A DNA stretch of 64,000 nucleotides from positions 1 through 64,000 of the forward strand of contig JAAPAO010000077.1 in NCBI GenBank assembly GCA_013115145.1, read 5' to 3'. The translations under genes were made by a program, and so were the position numbers. This DNA comes from Perkinsus chesapeaki. Lineage: Eukaryota > Perkinsozoa > Perkinsida > Perkinsidae. The notes beneath the pieces are model-generated. The model worked only from the letters and a program-made list of their open reading frames with translations, did not search any database and had not been told where the DNA came from. Shown piece after piece: positions 19,939-30,722 of the stretch. Position 1 is the stretch's first letter, and each line of letters begins with the position of its first letter.

Positions 19939-20040
19939 AAGCGCACGCTTTGTAGAGTCAATCCGTTCTCTGTCAGGGGACTTTCTTCGGAGTCAAACCC
20001 TCGGGAACGTCAGCGCCACCCGGCGGACATAGAGAGTTTC

Positions 20041-20109
20041 ACGATCAAACTTTGATCGTCTTTATCCATCACCTTTGATAACTGCATCTTTGATGATCAA
20101 AGATGCAGT
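20041..20109. repeat. two perfect palindromes, 9 and 14 bp, 1-nt spacers
   Basis: ACGATCAAA-C-TTTGATCGT (20041-20059). ACTGCATCTTTGAT-G- and its complement (20081-20109). Both are exact. Confidence 0.95.
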
Positions 20110-20261
20110 GGTGGCGGACTTTGAAACGGCCATCGGGAGGGGAATAATTCCGTTGTTCGGTATAAATGAAACTTCATTGAGAGGTTGTATTCTTCGTGCA
20201 CACCTGGCGTGGAATATAAGATTGATAGAGCTAGGTCTTGGTCCAGCGTATAGAAAAACAT

Positions 20262-20572
20262 GTTCCATCATGGAACTTCCATGTTCCAACCCCACTTTTT
20301 CCTCAATACCTGATTCAATCAGGCTGATTGCAATGCATATTTGGCCGGTGCTGTTAGGGCTTCAGGCGCTCACAGCCCTTACCTATTGTTCGCTTAATGT
20401 CATTAAGTTAATGAGGCGTCTAGCTCAACTGGCCAGGAGCTTTATATGTCAACCGTAGAGCCCAGGTTCAATCTCTGGTAGCCGTATCTCCATCTCAAAT
20501 CTATTGTGTCAAAGCTGTCCCTACTATTGCATTGAGCTATCGATTGAGTTATATTCCTGAGATATTATCTCA
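20262..20572. repeat. five 7-bp palindromes with 1-nt spacer
   Basis: GTTCCAT-C-ATGGAAC (20262-20276), CCTGATT-C-AATCAGG (20309-20323), overlapping CAATCAG-G-CTGATTG (20316-20330), CTTAATG-T-CATTAAG (20393-20407), TGAGATA-T-TATCTCA (20558-20572). Confidence 0.9.
20412..20486 (+). repeat. tRNA-like element, probable pseudogene
   Basis: It contains an A box TAGCTCAACTGG, a D stem GCTC/GAGC, and a T arm CCAGG-TTCAATC-TCTGG with a perfect 7-nt T loop, so both internal pol III promoter boxes are present. The anticodon arm does not close with a 7-nt loop and the acceptor ends (AGGCGTC and TAGCCGT) do not pair. It is therefore a degraded tRNA or tRNA-derived SINE head rather than a working tRNA gene. 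Confidence 0.45.
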
Positions 20573-20713
20573 AACCTCTCGGATTTTAATCGTTTACTTG
20601 ATCTACAGTCCCAGATGACTAGTGTTGAGCCAGCTAGTGATATGTCACTTGTCACTGAGGAAACTGACGGTGATAAGTCCCCATCCCGCGATGAATTCCC
20701 ACAGTGCTGTCTC

Positions 20714-20756
20714 CTCTCCAACGAAGCATCAGCTCAGCTGATGCTTCGTTGGAGAG
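20714..20756. repeat. perfect 21-bp palindrome, 1-nt spacer
   Basis: The arm 20714-20734 (CTCTCCAACGAAGCATCAGC, ending in T), a single C, then the exact reverse complement to 20756. It is followed by a short direct repeat of AGCTGATTC to about 20778. Confidence 0.97.
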
Positions 20757-20825
20757 CTGATTCAGCTGATTCAGCTGCCTGGGAACACTAGTGGTTCACT
20801 CACCCGTGACAGATTTTCGAGCGAA

Positions 20826-22030
20826 AACTTTTCGCAACACGTGATTGATACACCTTTGTCATTTTTCCAATTCTCGTTCGTGTTCTTGAATTTATAATGC
20901 GAGGCAGTTGACCTGACTCTAAATAGCTGGGCCACGGACTCCGCATTCCTCGGAGTTTCTGAGGCATGGAAGTATTCGCCACTGGAGTTTTTTCAACGAC
21001 ATTTGTACGGAGTGTAACCTAATAATCAGGTTAACCTAGCCATTTGTTTTAACAAACGTTGTCATGTTAGGTCGAAATATCGTACTTCTATCGGGTACTA
21101 CGAACGCCACCGTTTGTCGTTCACCTTTCGATTAGTTCGTCAAGGGTTCTCTACCAGCACGAGTACTCTGTCGGACAGAGTCTGTCCGAATGCTCACTCG
21201 GAACACAGTGACGATATTGAATGATAGGCCAATTGTGCTATAAATGGCGATTATGGAAACTTTCCATTAGAAAGAGATGAGTTATGTTTGCTAGGACGGG
21301 GACAGTATTCTGTTCGTAGAATCGTTGTTCCTTCTCAAGCGAAGTCGTGTTTTCCTTGGATTGCCTTGTTCGTTTGTGCTTCGCTAAACTGGCAACAACC
21401 GGAATACATTAAAGGCCACAGAAACGCGTTCTCCACAAATGATAAATCATGTCCACTCGCTACTGACAGCCGAGCTGGTTGCCTCAGGAATATGCACAGG
21501 ACCGCCAACAACCTCAGACGGCTTCGCTTCTGGCATCACCGGCACTGAGAGGTCAGGCTTAGCCTCCTTCAAGACCTGAACTTAAAAGATAAATGGACAC
21601 GAGGTGGTGGGGTGCTACCTGATTAGCGACTATATCGCGAAGCATAAAATCTGCCCTTGCAGTAGGACATGGTAAAAGATAGTCGCACGCGTCGAGTATC
21701 TCGGGGTGCTCGTTGAGTTCTCGGTTGGTTGCTACCATCATCACAGGAACGTTGATTTGCTGACAAATGCTGATTTTGACTATCAATTCAAAGCTTACAT
21801 ATAAAGCCTTGATGTAGAGAATGGGATCGAGACACATTATAAGATGATAATTGGCCGACGCCGTGGCGATGACCGACATGTCCATTCGCGCTGAGTCATA
21901 CCAACTTTTTCAAATCATGGACTTTCGATATACCTTTCGAGAACTGCAGGCCCTCGAAGTGGTTCTTCCAGCTGACACCGCCCTGATTCTTGCTTCCTGA
22001 GAACAAGAGTCAAAGTCAAATGTACGGAAA
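20826..22030. repeat. segmental duplication, copy B
   Basis: Partner of 18146-19530. It keeps the intact uS2-like gene. Its own extra hairpins relative to A are at 21165-21189 and 21253-21267, so insertion of palindromes has happened independently in both copies. Confidence 0.85.
21165..21267. repeat. copy-B-specific palindromes
   Basis: ACTCTGTC-G-GACAGAGT (21165-21181) is nested with TCGGACAGA-G-TCTGTCCGA (21171-21189). ATGGAAA-C-TTTCCAT lies at 21253-21267. Copy A reads straight through both places without the extra bases. Confidence 0.9.
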
Positions 22031-22172
22031 CTTTACCGATAACGAGAACTGGTGCGTTGTTCTCTTTCAAAAGCCGAAGAAACTTGAAGCTCCTTTTATA
22101 GTTGATCAACATAGTGTACGGATCAGCTATGTACTGAACCGTCACCTTGTTGGAAACTCGGTTGAAGTTCAT
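21447..22172 (-). CDS. mitochondrial ribosomal protein uS2-like
   Basis: Likely small-subunit mitoribosomal protein uS2. The first exon from the ATG at 22172 reads NKVTVQYIADPYTMLINYKR and NNAPVLVIG. After a ~45-nt intron comes NQGGVSWKNHFEGLQFSKG, then NYHLIMCLDPILYIKALY, then INVPVMMVATNRELNEHPE and ILDACDYLLPCPT. That order (strand ending VIG, then a D-P-IL-Y strand, then INVPV with a T/D-N turn, then a pyrimidine-type LPC loop) fits the uS2 fold. A C-terminal extension ends SSAVSSEWT at 21447. There are at least four introns, one as short as about 30 nt. More 5' exons may exist above 22.17 kb. No targeting peptide is visible yet. Alternative: another Rossmann-like protein. Confidence 0.5.
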
Positions 22173-22509
22173 CAAAAATAATGGTCACTTAATCCGACTT
22201 GAGGGAGCTCCAACTCAACAATTTAGGTACGACAACAACCAAAGAATAACGCACATCAGCGTGGAATCATCACTGCTGCATTCTCCGTAGGAGCCTTTGT
22301 AACTACACAAAGCAACGTCGACAGTTCCCCATTGCGAGCATTCTCACATCAGCGTGCTGCTTCCTTAAGACGATCATTTCCTGTTTTCCACTCACACTCG
22401 TTTCAACTGCTGGTTTGCTGTTTTCTCGGATACTCTTCTGTCTCCTCAATCCTTGGCTGATCTCCAGCGCCTCTTCACGTCGCCTACAATTCTCCTGTAC
22501 AAATCGCCA
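22173..22509. other. intergenic, no gene recognised
   Basis: It lies between the uS2-like gene and the end of the EF-hand gene. No open frame or repeat stands out. Confidence 0.4.
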
Positions 22510-25500
22510 TTAAAGTTGATCATACTTTTTCTCGCCTGGTGTAAGATATTTAGTCGTTCGACTAAGCGAATGCTTATTGAAGAACATTCCCGTATCGAAT
22601 AGCTCATTCGGGTCGGCTTGCTTAATGACTTCTCGGAAACGCTTCGCTTCAGAACTCAGCTGTTTCTTTGTTGACGCGATCCTCGAGTCGTCCACAGACA
22701 AACTCTGGCCGAGAAAATAGTTGAAGTGAAAAGAAGCGAAGATTGGCCCTGGCGAAGAGGAACTCACCTTCAGCAACTTCTCGTGTTCGCGATGCTGTTC
22801 GTCAAGAAGGAACGATCGGAACATATCAAAAGTCGGCAGAGAGTTACGCCGCGCCTTTCGCTTACCAACCGAAGTGGACTGTGTGGGAGCAGTTTTATTG
22901 AAGGACTAAATAGGGAGGATTTGGCTAGCGGTGATCCCCAGTCTTACGGTTTCGGATGATGACAGTCCGAGGACGGCTCGAGCATGCTCCAATTTCCTAC
23001 CGCGTTCTTCCCTAGCCTGAGGGCAGAGTAAATCACACTGTGAACCACTCGAACGAACCTTTCTCTCCTGTTTCGATTCTCTACCAGCAACCACACTGAG
23101 AGATTTATATATTTCAACCGGGGGAGGCGGAGCGAAGCAAACAACAGCCGACCGACCTGACGAGAATCAAGGCTTTTCAAGAAGGGCCTTCTAGAAGGCA
23201 AGGAAGATTCCTCACTGGCAGCAACGGTGAGCCTTCGCCGAAGAGCATCGGCCGTAAGGCTGCCTTCCTTCTCCCAATCAAGAGCGCCGAATACAGCCAG
23301 CAACGCGGGGCGGGATAGAGCCTAAGATTAGGTAAGATAACTCAACTACGATAGTGTTATCACCATCAGTTGATCTAATATAGGAAGATACAGCTGATAC
23401 GCGAAACGTAATTGTTAAGGAAACATCCTAGAGCAGAGAAATATCAAATCAATACGCTCGGAGAACCGCGAGTATCCCATGGGAGCTTCGTGCACCCAGT
23501 CTGGGTGACCAGGTGATTATCGTTTGCGACGCAACGTCCATTGCGTCACAGTAATTTACTTCAGCAGCCACATCACGCTGAAGCTTAGATCCTCGAATAG
23601 GTGAAGTAAGCTAAGGGCATAGACTTGATGCTGTTCTCTTCATGAAGCCACGAAGCTACGGAGTCGAAAAATCGGCACGAATCCTGCGGATCTATTAATT
23701 CAGCGCCGGCGGAGATGCTATAGAAAACTCACGCCAAGCTTGAGATTTCTCAATGCAACATCCATATCGATCATAGTAATCGACTCCGGTCTGCCGCGAA
23801 CTGACGCGATAGCCTGCACTGCTGCTGTGACGCTGCCAAACACACCCAGAAGATTGTTCGCCAATTCTCGGACTAGTCTGAAACACTCAGTGATGCTCAC
23901 TTCATCGACAGCTCTACCTTTGCTGGGTGATGTCCAGCTTAGAAAGCCACTCGTCTGGACCGAGTATAAAAACACCACGGTGTGCCCGGTAGCGGAACGG
24001 TGTCTGAAATATCGCACCATGAATTCACTAAAACCCGTAACATTCCGGGTTTCCCCATTCCCCGCGCCCACCTTCAACTCTTCGCTCCGCCCAGAGCTGC
24101 TCCGATCTGATCAAACGACTCTCAAAGTGAAGAACGTCCATGCTCACCTTTGCCAGTAGGCTGACCGCTAAAGATGATATCAAGATTGAGGTCTTTGATT
24201 CGCGCAACAGATTCGTTTTCGATCCTCGCCATATCGTCAAGTAAGCTTCCCAACTGATCGAATGAGGCTATACAATGCAAAACTTCCCTCAACTCTCTCA
24301 CATGGCTCTGAGCTTCCTTTTTCATATCACGGCAACGAGCTTCTTGATCTGTTATCTCCCGTAGCTCCTTCATGCGCGCTTCAACCTAGTAACAGCTTCG
24401 GTCAGTCCTCTGTCCTCAAGTCGCCCGGGCTTACGCTCTTTCTCACGTCCCACCATCGCCCCGTCAAGGCAACCAATCGCCCCGTTACTAAATTCAACTT
24501 CGACCTCATCACATCAGACGGTAAAAAGTCGCTTGGGAACTGTTCGAACTCTGAATGATAGATTCTCCAAAAAGCTCGAAAAGTTCCCTCCCGAACGCAC
24601 CGATACATAAGTTTTCTGTACGTTTTCGAGGGAACCTCCAGGAAGCTAGATTCCGACCATTCCTCTACAGTACTCTTTCTGTAGACGTGTGTAACCATTA
24701 TGAAATGAATTAATAGTATACAGTTTTAACACCGCGTAAAAGCGCAAGCTTTGATAGACTAGAAGGTTCTTTGAGATACGGAGGCGGTTGCGTGAGTTAA
24801 ATAATTCAACTGATCCGTTTACATACAATCATGTTGTTGAACATATTGATGCATTCGATGACGCTACTGGTGATATAAGACCTATTCAAGTTCAACGAAA
24901 GGTATCCGCTACCACTGCCCGCCATCGCTCGACCAAACCATCTCACCACGCAATGATCCAGGTCTATCAGATGTCGTTCTAGCTCTACCTCCAGACGACC
25001 CAGTGTCTCTTACAGAACCATTTTCCGACTCCAGTTCCTGATAGACATCCTGATCTAGCTCCCACCTCTCAGCATTTGCCTACCCGTGTCCCCACCACAT
25101 TATGTGGACTTACTGATGAATCCGATGCCGTAGCGACCCGGCCGGCGTCAGCTCCTCGAGCAACGAAGTTTTCTCTAGCATTTCCGATCGCTTTGAGGAG
25201 TTCTTCCTGACACACCGCGAGACCTAGAGGGCAATCGACTCTCATTAAACCTCACAGTGAGCTCCCTCTGTGTTGGGACGTCTCCAGTCGAGCCTTCCTC
25301 CGAGGCCCTAACGCGCTTCTTTCGAAATCTCTCAGCAACGTCGTCGATCGTTGCAGTTAATGACTCCGTGATCATTTCTGACACAGCTACGCGAGTGAGG
25401 GACTTCCTACCACTTGGAATCTCATCAACGTCGACAAGCGACTTCATCCAGCCGGTGGAGCCATCGATCCCCCGATTTCTCTCACTTCTATCATCATCGC

Positions 25501-28500
25501 ATAGGATGCTTTCTGCCACGTTGGTAGTGCCTGAATAATCAACCATTACTTTGCATTCTCCAGTGCATATCCAGAAAAGCGTCAACCTCCCATGTCCTTG
25601 CGAACTCAAGACTTGTGACAAGTCACTTGTCAGGTACCCGGATAAGCTCCTGGCTGTACTCGCTCAATGACGTTCCTAATTCGATGCAACTTGATAAGCG
25701 AAAGCTACCCAATTTCCGCCAGGGTGGGTTCGACTCACAACCGCCATTACTAAAGACGTCCGAAAAAGAATGGCTTTTCAGCAGAAAGACCGAAACAGCC
25801 GACGGCTTCACCAAATGAACAGACTTACCTCCGTCTCCGTCACTCGCTACCATCTCCCGCAGAGTTCGATCCCACTGTAACTCAGCAATACGTCGGAACT
25901 TAGGATGGCAGACATGTTTAAGGAACATTTTCTTCGATAGTGGAGAGTCCCTGGCATCATCAACTCATAACTCCACCAGGTCGCCAATGCTTACATGCTC
26001 TCAAAAATCCCCAAGGAGATCGCTCTGTCAACCGCGGCCGCGTCCGCTAGCCCTCGTCGAATTGCTTCTCTCAGGGTTAATAGCCCCAAATCGGTCCCTG
26101 AAAGGCCTCCATTCCGCGACTTTGAAAACAGTTCCTCACCGTAATGGCGCAAAAAGTTCTGCTGCTTCCTTACGGAAGTGAGCTCGAACAATCGACCCAT
26201 GAGATTCTTCTCAGCCGTTGGTGAGACCAAAACAGACTCAAGCTCGCCAAGATACTTTCTGCGATTGGCAGAAACATTCTACTCGAAAGATACTATTGAA
26301 ACTTACATAATCCACTCATCAACGAGATCATCGCCAGCGCACGGACAGAGGGACTTCAATAGCGTCCGGAAGGAGACGACTCCGATCCCCAAAGCGCCGC
26401 CCTTGAGGCTCATAAACCAGCTCTTAAAGTAGGATACCTGCAATCATTCACAGCGCATCGATCAGGAGCGATGAGACCTACCTTGTTGCAAAGCTCTCTG
26501 TGTAGGACGGTCATAGCGGCTTTCTCAACCTCCACAGTTCCGTCGTCTATCAGCATACTCCTGGCTCGCTCATAAAGTCGACGGAACTCGGAAAGCAGCA
26601 CTTGACGATACGATCCATCATAGGTCCTAAGAGACGGGACAATTGCAGAAAAACGGAGGATCTTGAAAATGCAGACACCACAGGCTTGTGAAGACATTTT
26701 AAAGAACCTCTGACAGAGGTTGCCCAAAAACATATATACACAAGGACGTGCGTTTCGAAACGGTCAAGAATTGCTCTAGAAGGATTTGCAGGCTTACAGA
26801 GGACACGAGCGATAATGAAAATATAACAAACAAAGGAGGGTTCTCCGAACTCATTTAACCCTCGGCAAGTTAGTTCCTGGTTGTTGCCCCTCACCTATCA
26901 GCGTGCGTCTTCATAAGCGCTAGGACGTTGGAAGCAACTACAACTTCATATTCATTGAGATACCGGCATTCGCTTCGATGGCTATGGATTGGGCAAACCC
27001 GACCGAAACCTGGGGGAAGGCAAATCCCAACATTCCAGAAAGTGGTTCAACTTACCAGCAGATAGCTCCACAGAGTATGTCGGGTCGTCCAAGGCCACCC
27101 TATCAGCAGCACTCTCCTTCAGCCCTCCTTTCGGTGACCCAGCAGCAGCAGCATTCGGCCTGATGTGGGAAGTACATCGAGCAACACAAGGGCAGATTCC
27201 TTATTAGAATTATTAGGAGCTAGTCTGAGCATGAGGATGATGTGCGAGCTCGTAATCGTCGAGATATCTTCCAAGCCCGAACTCTATTCTCAGAGAGCTT
27301 TTCGTACAATACAATATGACGTGAATAAATCGAACATCTTACTTTAGAAGTATCCCCCACGGAGACCAACATCTCAAACGGAAAATAGCATTGCGCTCGA
27401 CGAGAGGCAAGTAAACAGCAAAAGCGCTATACTCACTTTACGAGGCCATCGTAATATATTTCACCCGCAACACTTCGGCTGTCTCCCACCTACCTCAGAG
27501 AGGGTAAAGCCGCCATGGACCTCGAGACAGCTCCGTCCTCCAAGGCCCATCGGACTACTTCATCAACCGAGAGGCACGCTGTCTTTGGAAGATCATCAAA
27601 TGACAGGTACCTGGAATACATAATATCAATTTGCTGGTGTTGAAATATACTCCTTCATATGTGCGCCGACGAAGAAAGTTTCGACAGGAAAATAGGGTCG
27701 ATTTTTCGGAGCCTTCTAGCTCGAAGTAATGCACATATTGCGATCATTCGGCATGACAATTTTAGGACCCGCTTGAGGAACCGTCTACCTGTCGACCGTC
27801 CCAACAGCGAGGTCAAACTCTGCAAGTCCCCGGAACTTCTTACACGATATCGGCTATCATCTTAGCCTGCTCGTGATGACCAATGACATTTCCTCCACCT
27901 TCATCAGCAGCAGCTTGATACGGTGAAGCTTCCCCGCCCTCGATGATGATCCTCGAGGATACTGTGGTGAAGGCTCGAAGAAAATTGGCGACAAGCAAAA
28001 CCTAAAAAAGGAAGCTGAAAATTCGGTGAATGCGCCGCTGGAACTTTTAGAGTCCTTGAGAAGCGATGCATTTATTATCAATGGGCGCTCAGCGATCAAG
28101 TGTTTGGTTTGGTCATGCATGGGCTAAAGCGGATCCGATGGATCTAGCTTGACCTCAGAAATATCTTTTCATCATTGCTTCCGACCAACTAAGCCCCACC
28201 GCCTTTGGATTCTCTAAGCACTCAGTAAGTACTGGACGGATTCAGGGCCAAGCCTCTCCCACACTAATAGAGCTCAATAAAGTTATAAGTCATTTAAATT
28301 CTAAGTAAAGTAAGATTCTGATGGAGAACAACTCTAAATATCGCGCACCCATTCCCATTGAAGCTCCGTCTAAAGCCACGTGCGCACCGCCGTCTATGCG
28401 TATAATTAGCTTTCTAGGTTGAAGCTTGCTCGTAACGTCTCTCAAAGATACTCACCAGCTCATCGTATCCGATCAGGCCATCTCGGTCAAAATCAAACAT

Positions 28501-28960
28501 GCCCGCAATAAACCTCAATTTCGCTTCCACTGTCAATCCTCTACTCCAAAGGCACCCAACAGCCAGCAGTTGATACATATCAACACCAAGGTTAACTGCC
28601 TGCAAGCCATCAGATTCCCCGTCAATACGCAAACCCACACAGTACCTTTCCCAGCTCTGATGACGTAAAGTTTCCTCGATGATGAAGCGAGCACGCTAAT
28701 TTCCGCGCATCCCCAACAGATAGGCCGATCAACTGCGCCGTAGCCTCTTGCGTCAGTAGCGGTCCTGCATTCGTATGATAACTTATAACTATACAGACAT
28801 CATATCACCTTTAACGCAGCGGCGCCTGATAAAATGTGTGTACATCTCACAAAGCTCTGCTTGACTCTTTGATTTAAACACATCGAATTCGGGTACAGAG
28901 ACAGCCTGAGCAGCACCAATCAATTCTCTGTATTTCCAACGGGCCCCTCCCGAAGATGCT
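22510..28960 (-). CDS. large multi-exon EF-hand / coiled-coil protein
   Basis: A long intron-rich gene that I cannot name. A canonical EF-hand loop, FDFDRDGLIGYDEL, sits in the exon at about 28430-28560, after an LLAVGCLW...KLRFIAGM helix. An EF-hand-like segment, FGALDWEKEGSLTADALRRR, lies near 23250-23300. Upstream exons at 28.6-28.95 kb read RWKYRELIGAAQAVSVPEF and TQEATAQLIGLSVGDARKL. Middle exons include a helix-rich coiled coil at 24122-24373 (KELREITDQEARCRDMKKEA) and Arg/Glu-rich helices at 25.99-26.23 kb. The last exon ends LTPGEKKYDQL at 22510. Splice sites are GT-AG at 40-70 nt. It is probably a Ca2+-regulated scaffold. It could also be two adjacent genes, because I could not follow every exon join between 24.7 and 25.9 kb. 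Confidence 0.55.
23493..23507. repeat. 7-bp palindrome, 1-nt spacer
   Basis: CACCCAG-T-CTGGGTG, of the same design as the cluster at 14-21 kb. It lies in non-coding sequence inside the large gene. Confidence 0.85.
25616..25632. repeat. 8-bp palindrome, 1-nt spacer
   Basis: TGACAAGT-C-ACTTGTCA, overlapped by ACTTGT-G-ACAAGT. It is probably intronic. Confidence 0.85.
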
Positions 28961-30028
28961 CACTGAGCTATATAGAATACTTTGCATTCGAGTTGGTCCT
29001 ATGAGGCTCTCTGGTTTTAACTATTACAGTTTGATATAGTTTCCAAAAAGTATAGACCGAGTCTATTATATGCCAATAAAAGGAGTTAGTTCGTGGAAGA
29101 TTCTCACCAACTGGCCAACGTCCACAGATGTCATTCCTGCCATAGTAATACGGAGATACGAGTTATTCCAAGTCGCAATATCATGCACTCTGCAACGTCC
29201 GATGCAATCAACCCTCTAACACCCAGTCGCCGTTCCAGACCCCCTCCCCATGATTCGATTCTCAATGCTTTTACAGTGCAGCTCATCAACATTTTACCTG
29301 GCATTTAACTGGAAGCACCTCTTTAGTACATTCCCTAAAGAGTTCCCCCTGGCAAAGGATGTAGGCTAATTTCGCTAGCACACTGAATCCTTTTCGTAAT
29401 CAAGCGAGTTGTACCGGGCAATATACACATACACTTAAACCAGACGTCGATTATACTCTCATCACTGACCCTAGTATGACCTTCGTTCTTCCCTTCTCCA
29501 TTCCAACTATCAGCGGGTCTAGTAATGAACTATGTTCAGACCCCATTCAAGTGCTGCATCTCGGCCATTATAAGAAGAACTACCAAACGCTACAAAACGC
29601 TCCCCCTCCCAACACAAGCATGCTTCACTGGAAACGTTACAGTTTTCACACTTTAGTGTTGGTAGCTTTTAGTACAAGTATATGAGCTGCTTGGACTCCA
29701 GCCACCGTACCCGATATCATCACACAATGCTTCCATCTGAACAACGACCAACCGTAACCGTCTTCTAATTGATGACATTCTCCTTTCTTTTAAAGTGTGA
29801 CAAATCTACTTGACAATTATAACCGCTGGTGAAAACATTTTTCCAATACGAGAAACCTAGGATACGGTGCCTAGGATACGCAATTGTGTGTCGACTATCA
29901 CATCAACTTCCCCATCTTGCCGCAGAAACACAAGCGTAAGCAACGTATCTTGGAGATGCTATCTTCTACAAATCCCTCTTCCACTAGCCTCAATAACAGT
30001 AAGCAAAACCCTTAGACGTCCCTCAATA
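28961..30028. other. no gene recognised
   Basis: AT-rich with short open frames on both strands (for example plus 29093-29308 and 29476-29685) that show no conserved-looking composition. No RNA gene or repeat seen. Confidence 0.4.
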
Positions 30029-30345
30029 TTACTTCGCTGCAAGTTGCTGACTAGTTATCAATGTACCAGTCTTAGCCATTATACTATCCAGTTCTCCTTC
30101 CTTTATTATCCTCTCCAAAGCCTCCTTATCAACATGGCATTCAATCACACAATGTGTCTTCATAACCTCCATTCCCTCTCTTGCTCCATCACCAATAACA
30201 TCTGCCGTAATCGATGTTGACGCTGGCGTCTCAGCATTCGATATGACCATTGAGGAATCTTCAAGGCCGTTCAACAAACCAACTCTGACACTCGGAATGC
30301 TTTCCTCCAATCTCCGATATACGCTCGCCTCTCCTTGATAAAATT
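30029..30345 (-). CDS. hypothetical protein, 3' exon
   Basis: About 100 codons of protein-like sequence: EASVYRRLEESIPSVRVGLL, then a Ser/Thr-rich linker, then CHVDKEALERIIKEGELDSI and the ending SQQLAAK at 30029. No family recognised. An acceptor AG precedes it at about 30345; earlier exons were not identified. Confidence 0.4.
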
Positions 30346-30722
30346 AAGCTGACTATCGTTCCCTCTGGCTCACCTTCCGACAACTAATGGATATATCCAT
30401 CGGAATCATTTGAGAGATGTCAGATTTGCGTACTCAGGACACCTATTGAAGTTCAGTCCCCTGAATGTTTAACGAGAATCCCGAGGCTCCAGTGAGGATA
30501 CCAATCAGATGATCCCGTTTCGGCTTTTCACAACTACCTGCCCAAAATTGACCTCGAACATTGCTCTACCACTCTCCCTATTGATACAAACACAACATCA
30601 TCATTCCCCGCCAACTCCGAGAAAGAAAAAATACACAAGTGTCGATATACACTAATAACCCGCCCAGACTTGATGCAAGTAGCGCTCGCCCAGATAATCG
30701 ATATATAATAATTACGTTACTA

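Noticed and set aside
13935-21267. CRISPR array or transposon terminal repeats
   Set aside because: The inverted repeats differ in sequence from one another, have no regular spacing, and enclose one base rather than an element body.
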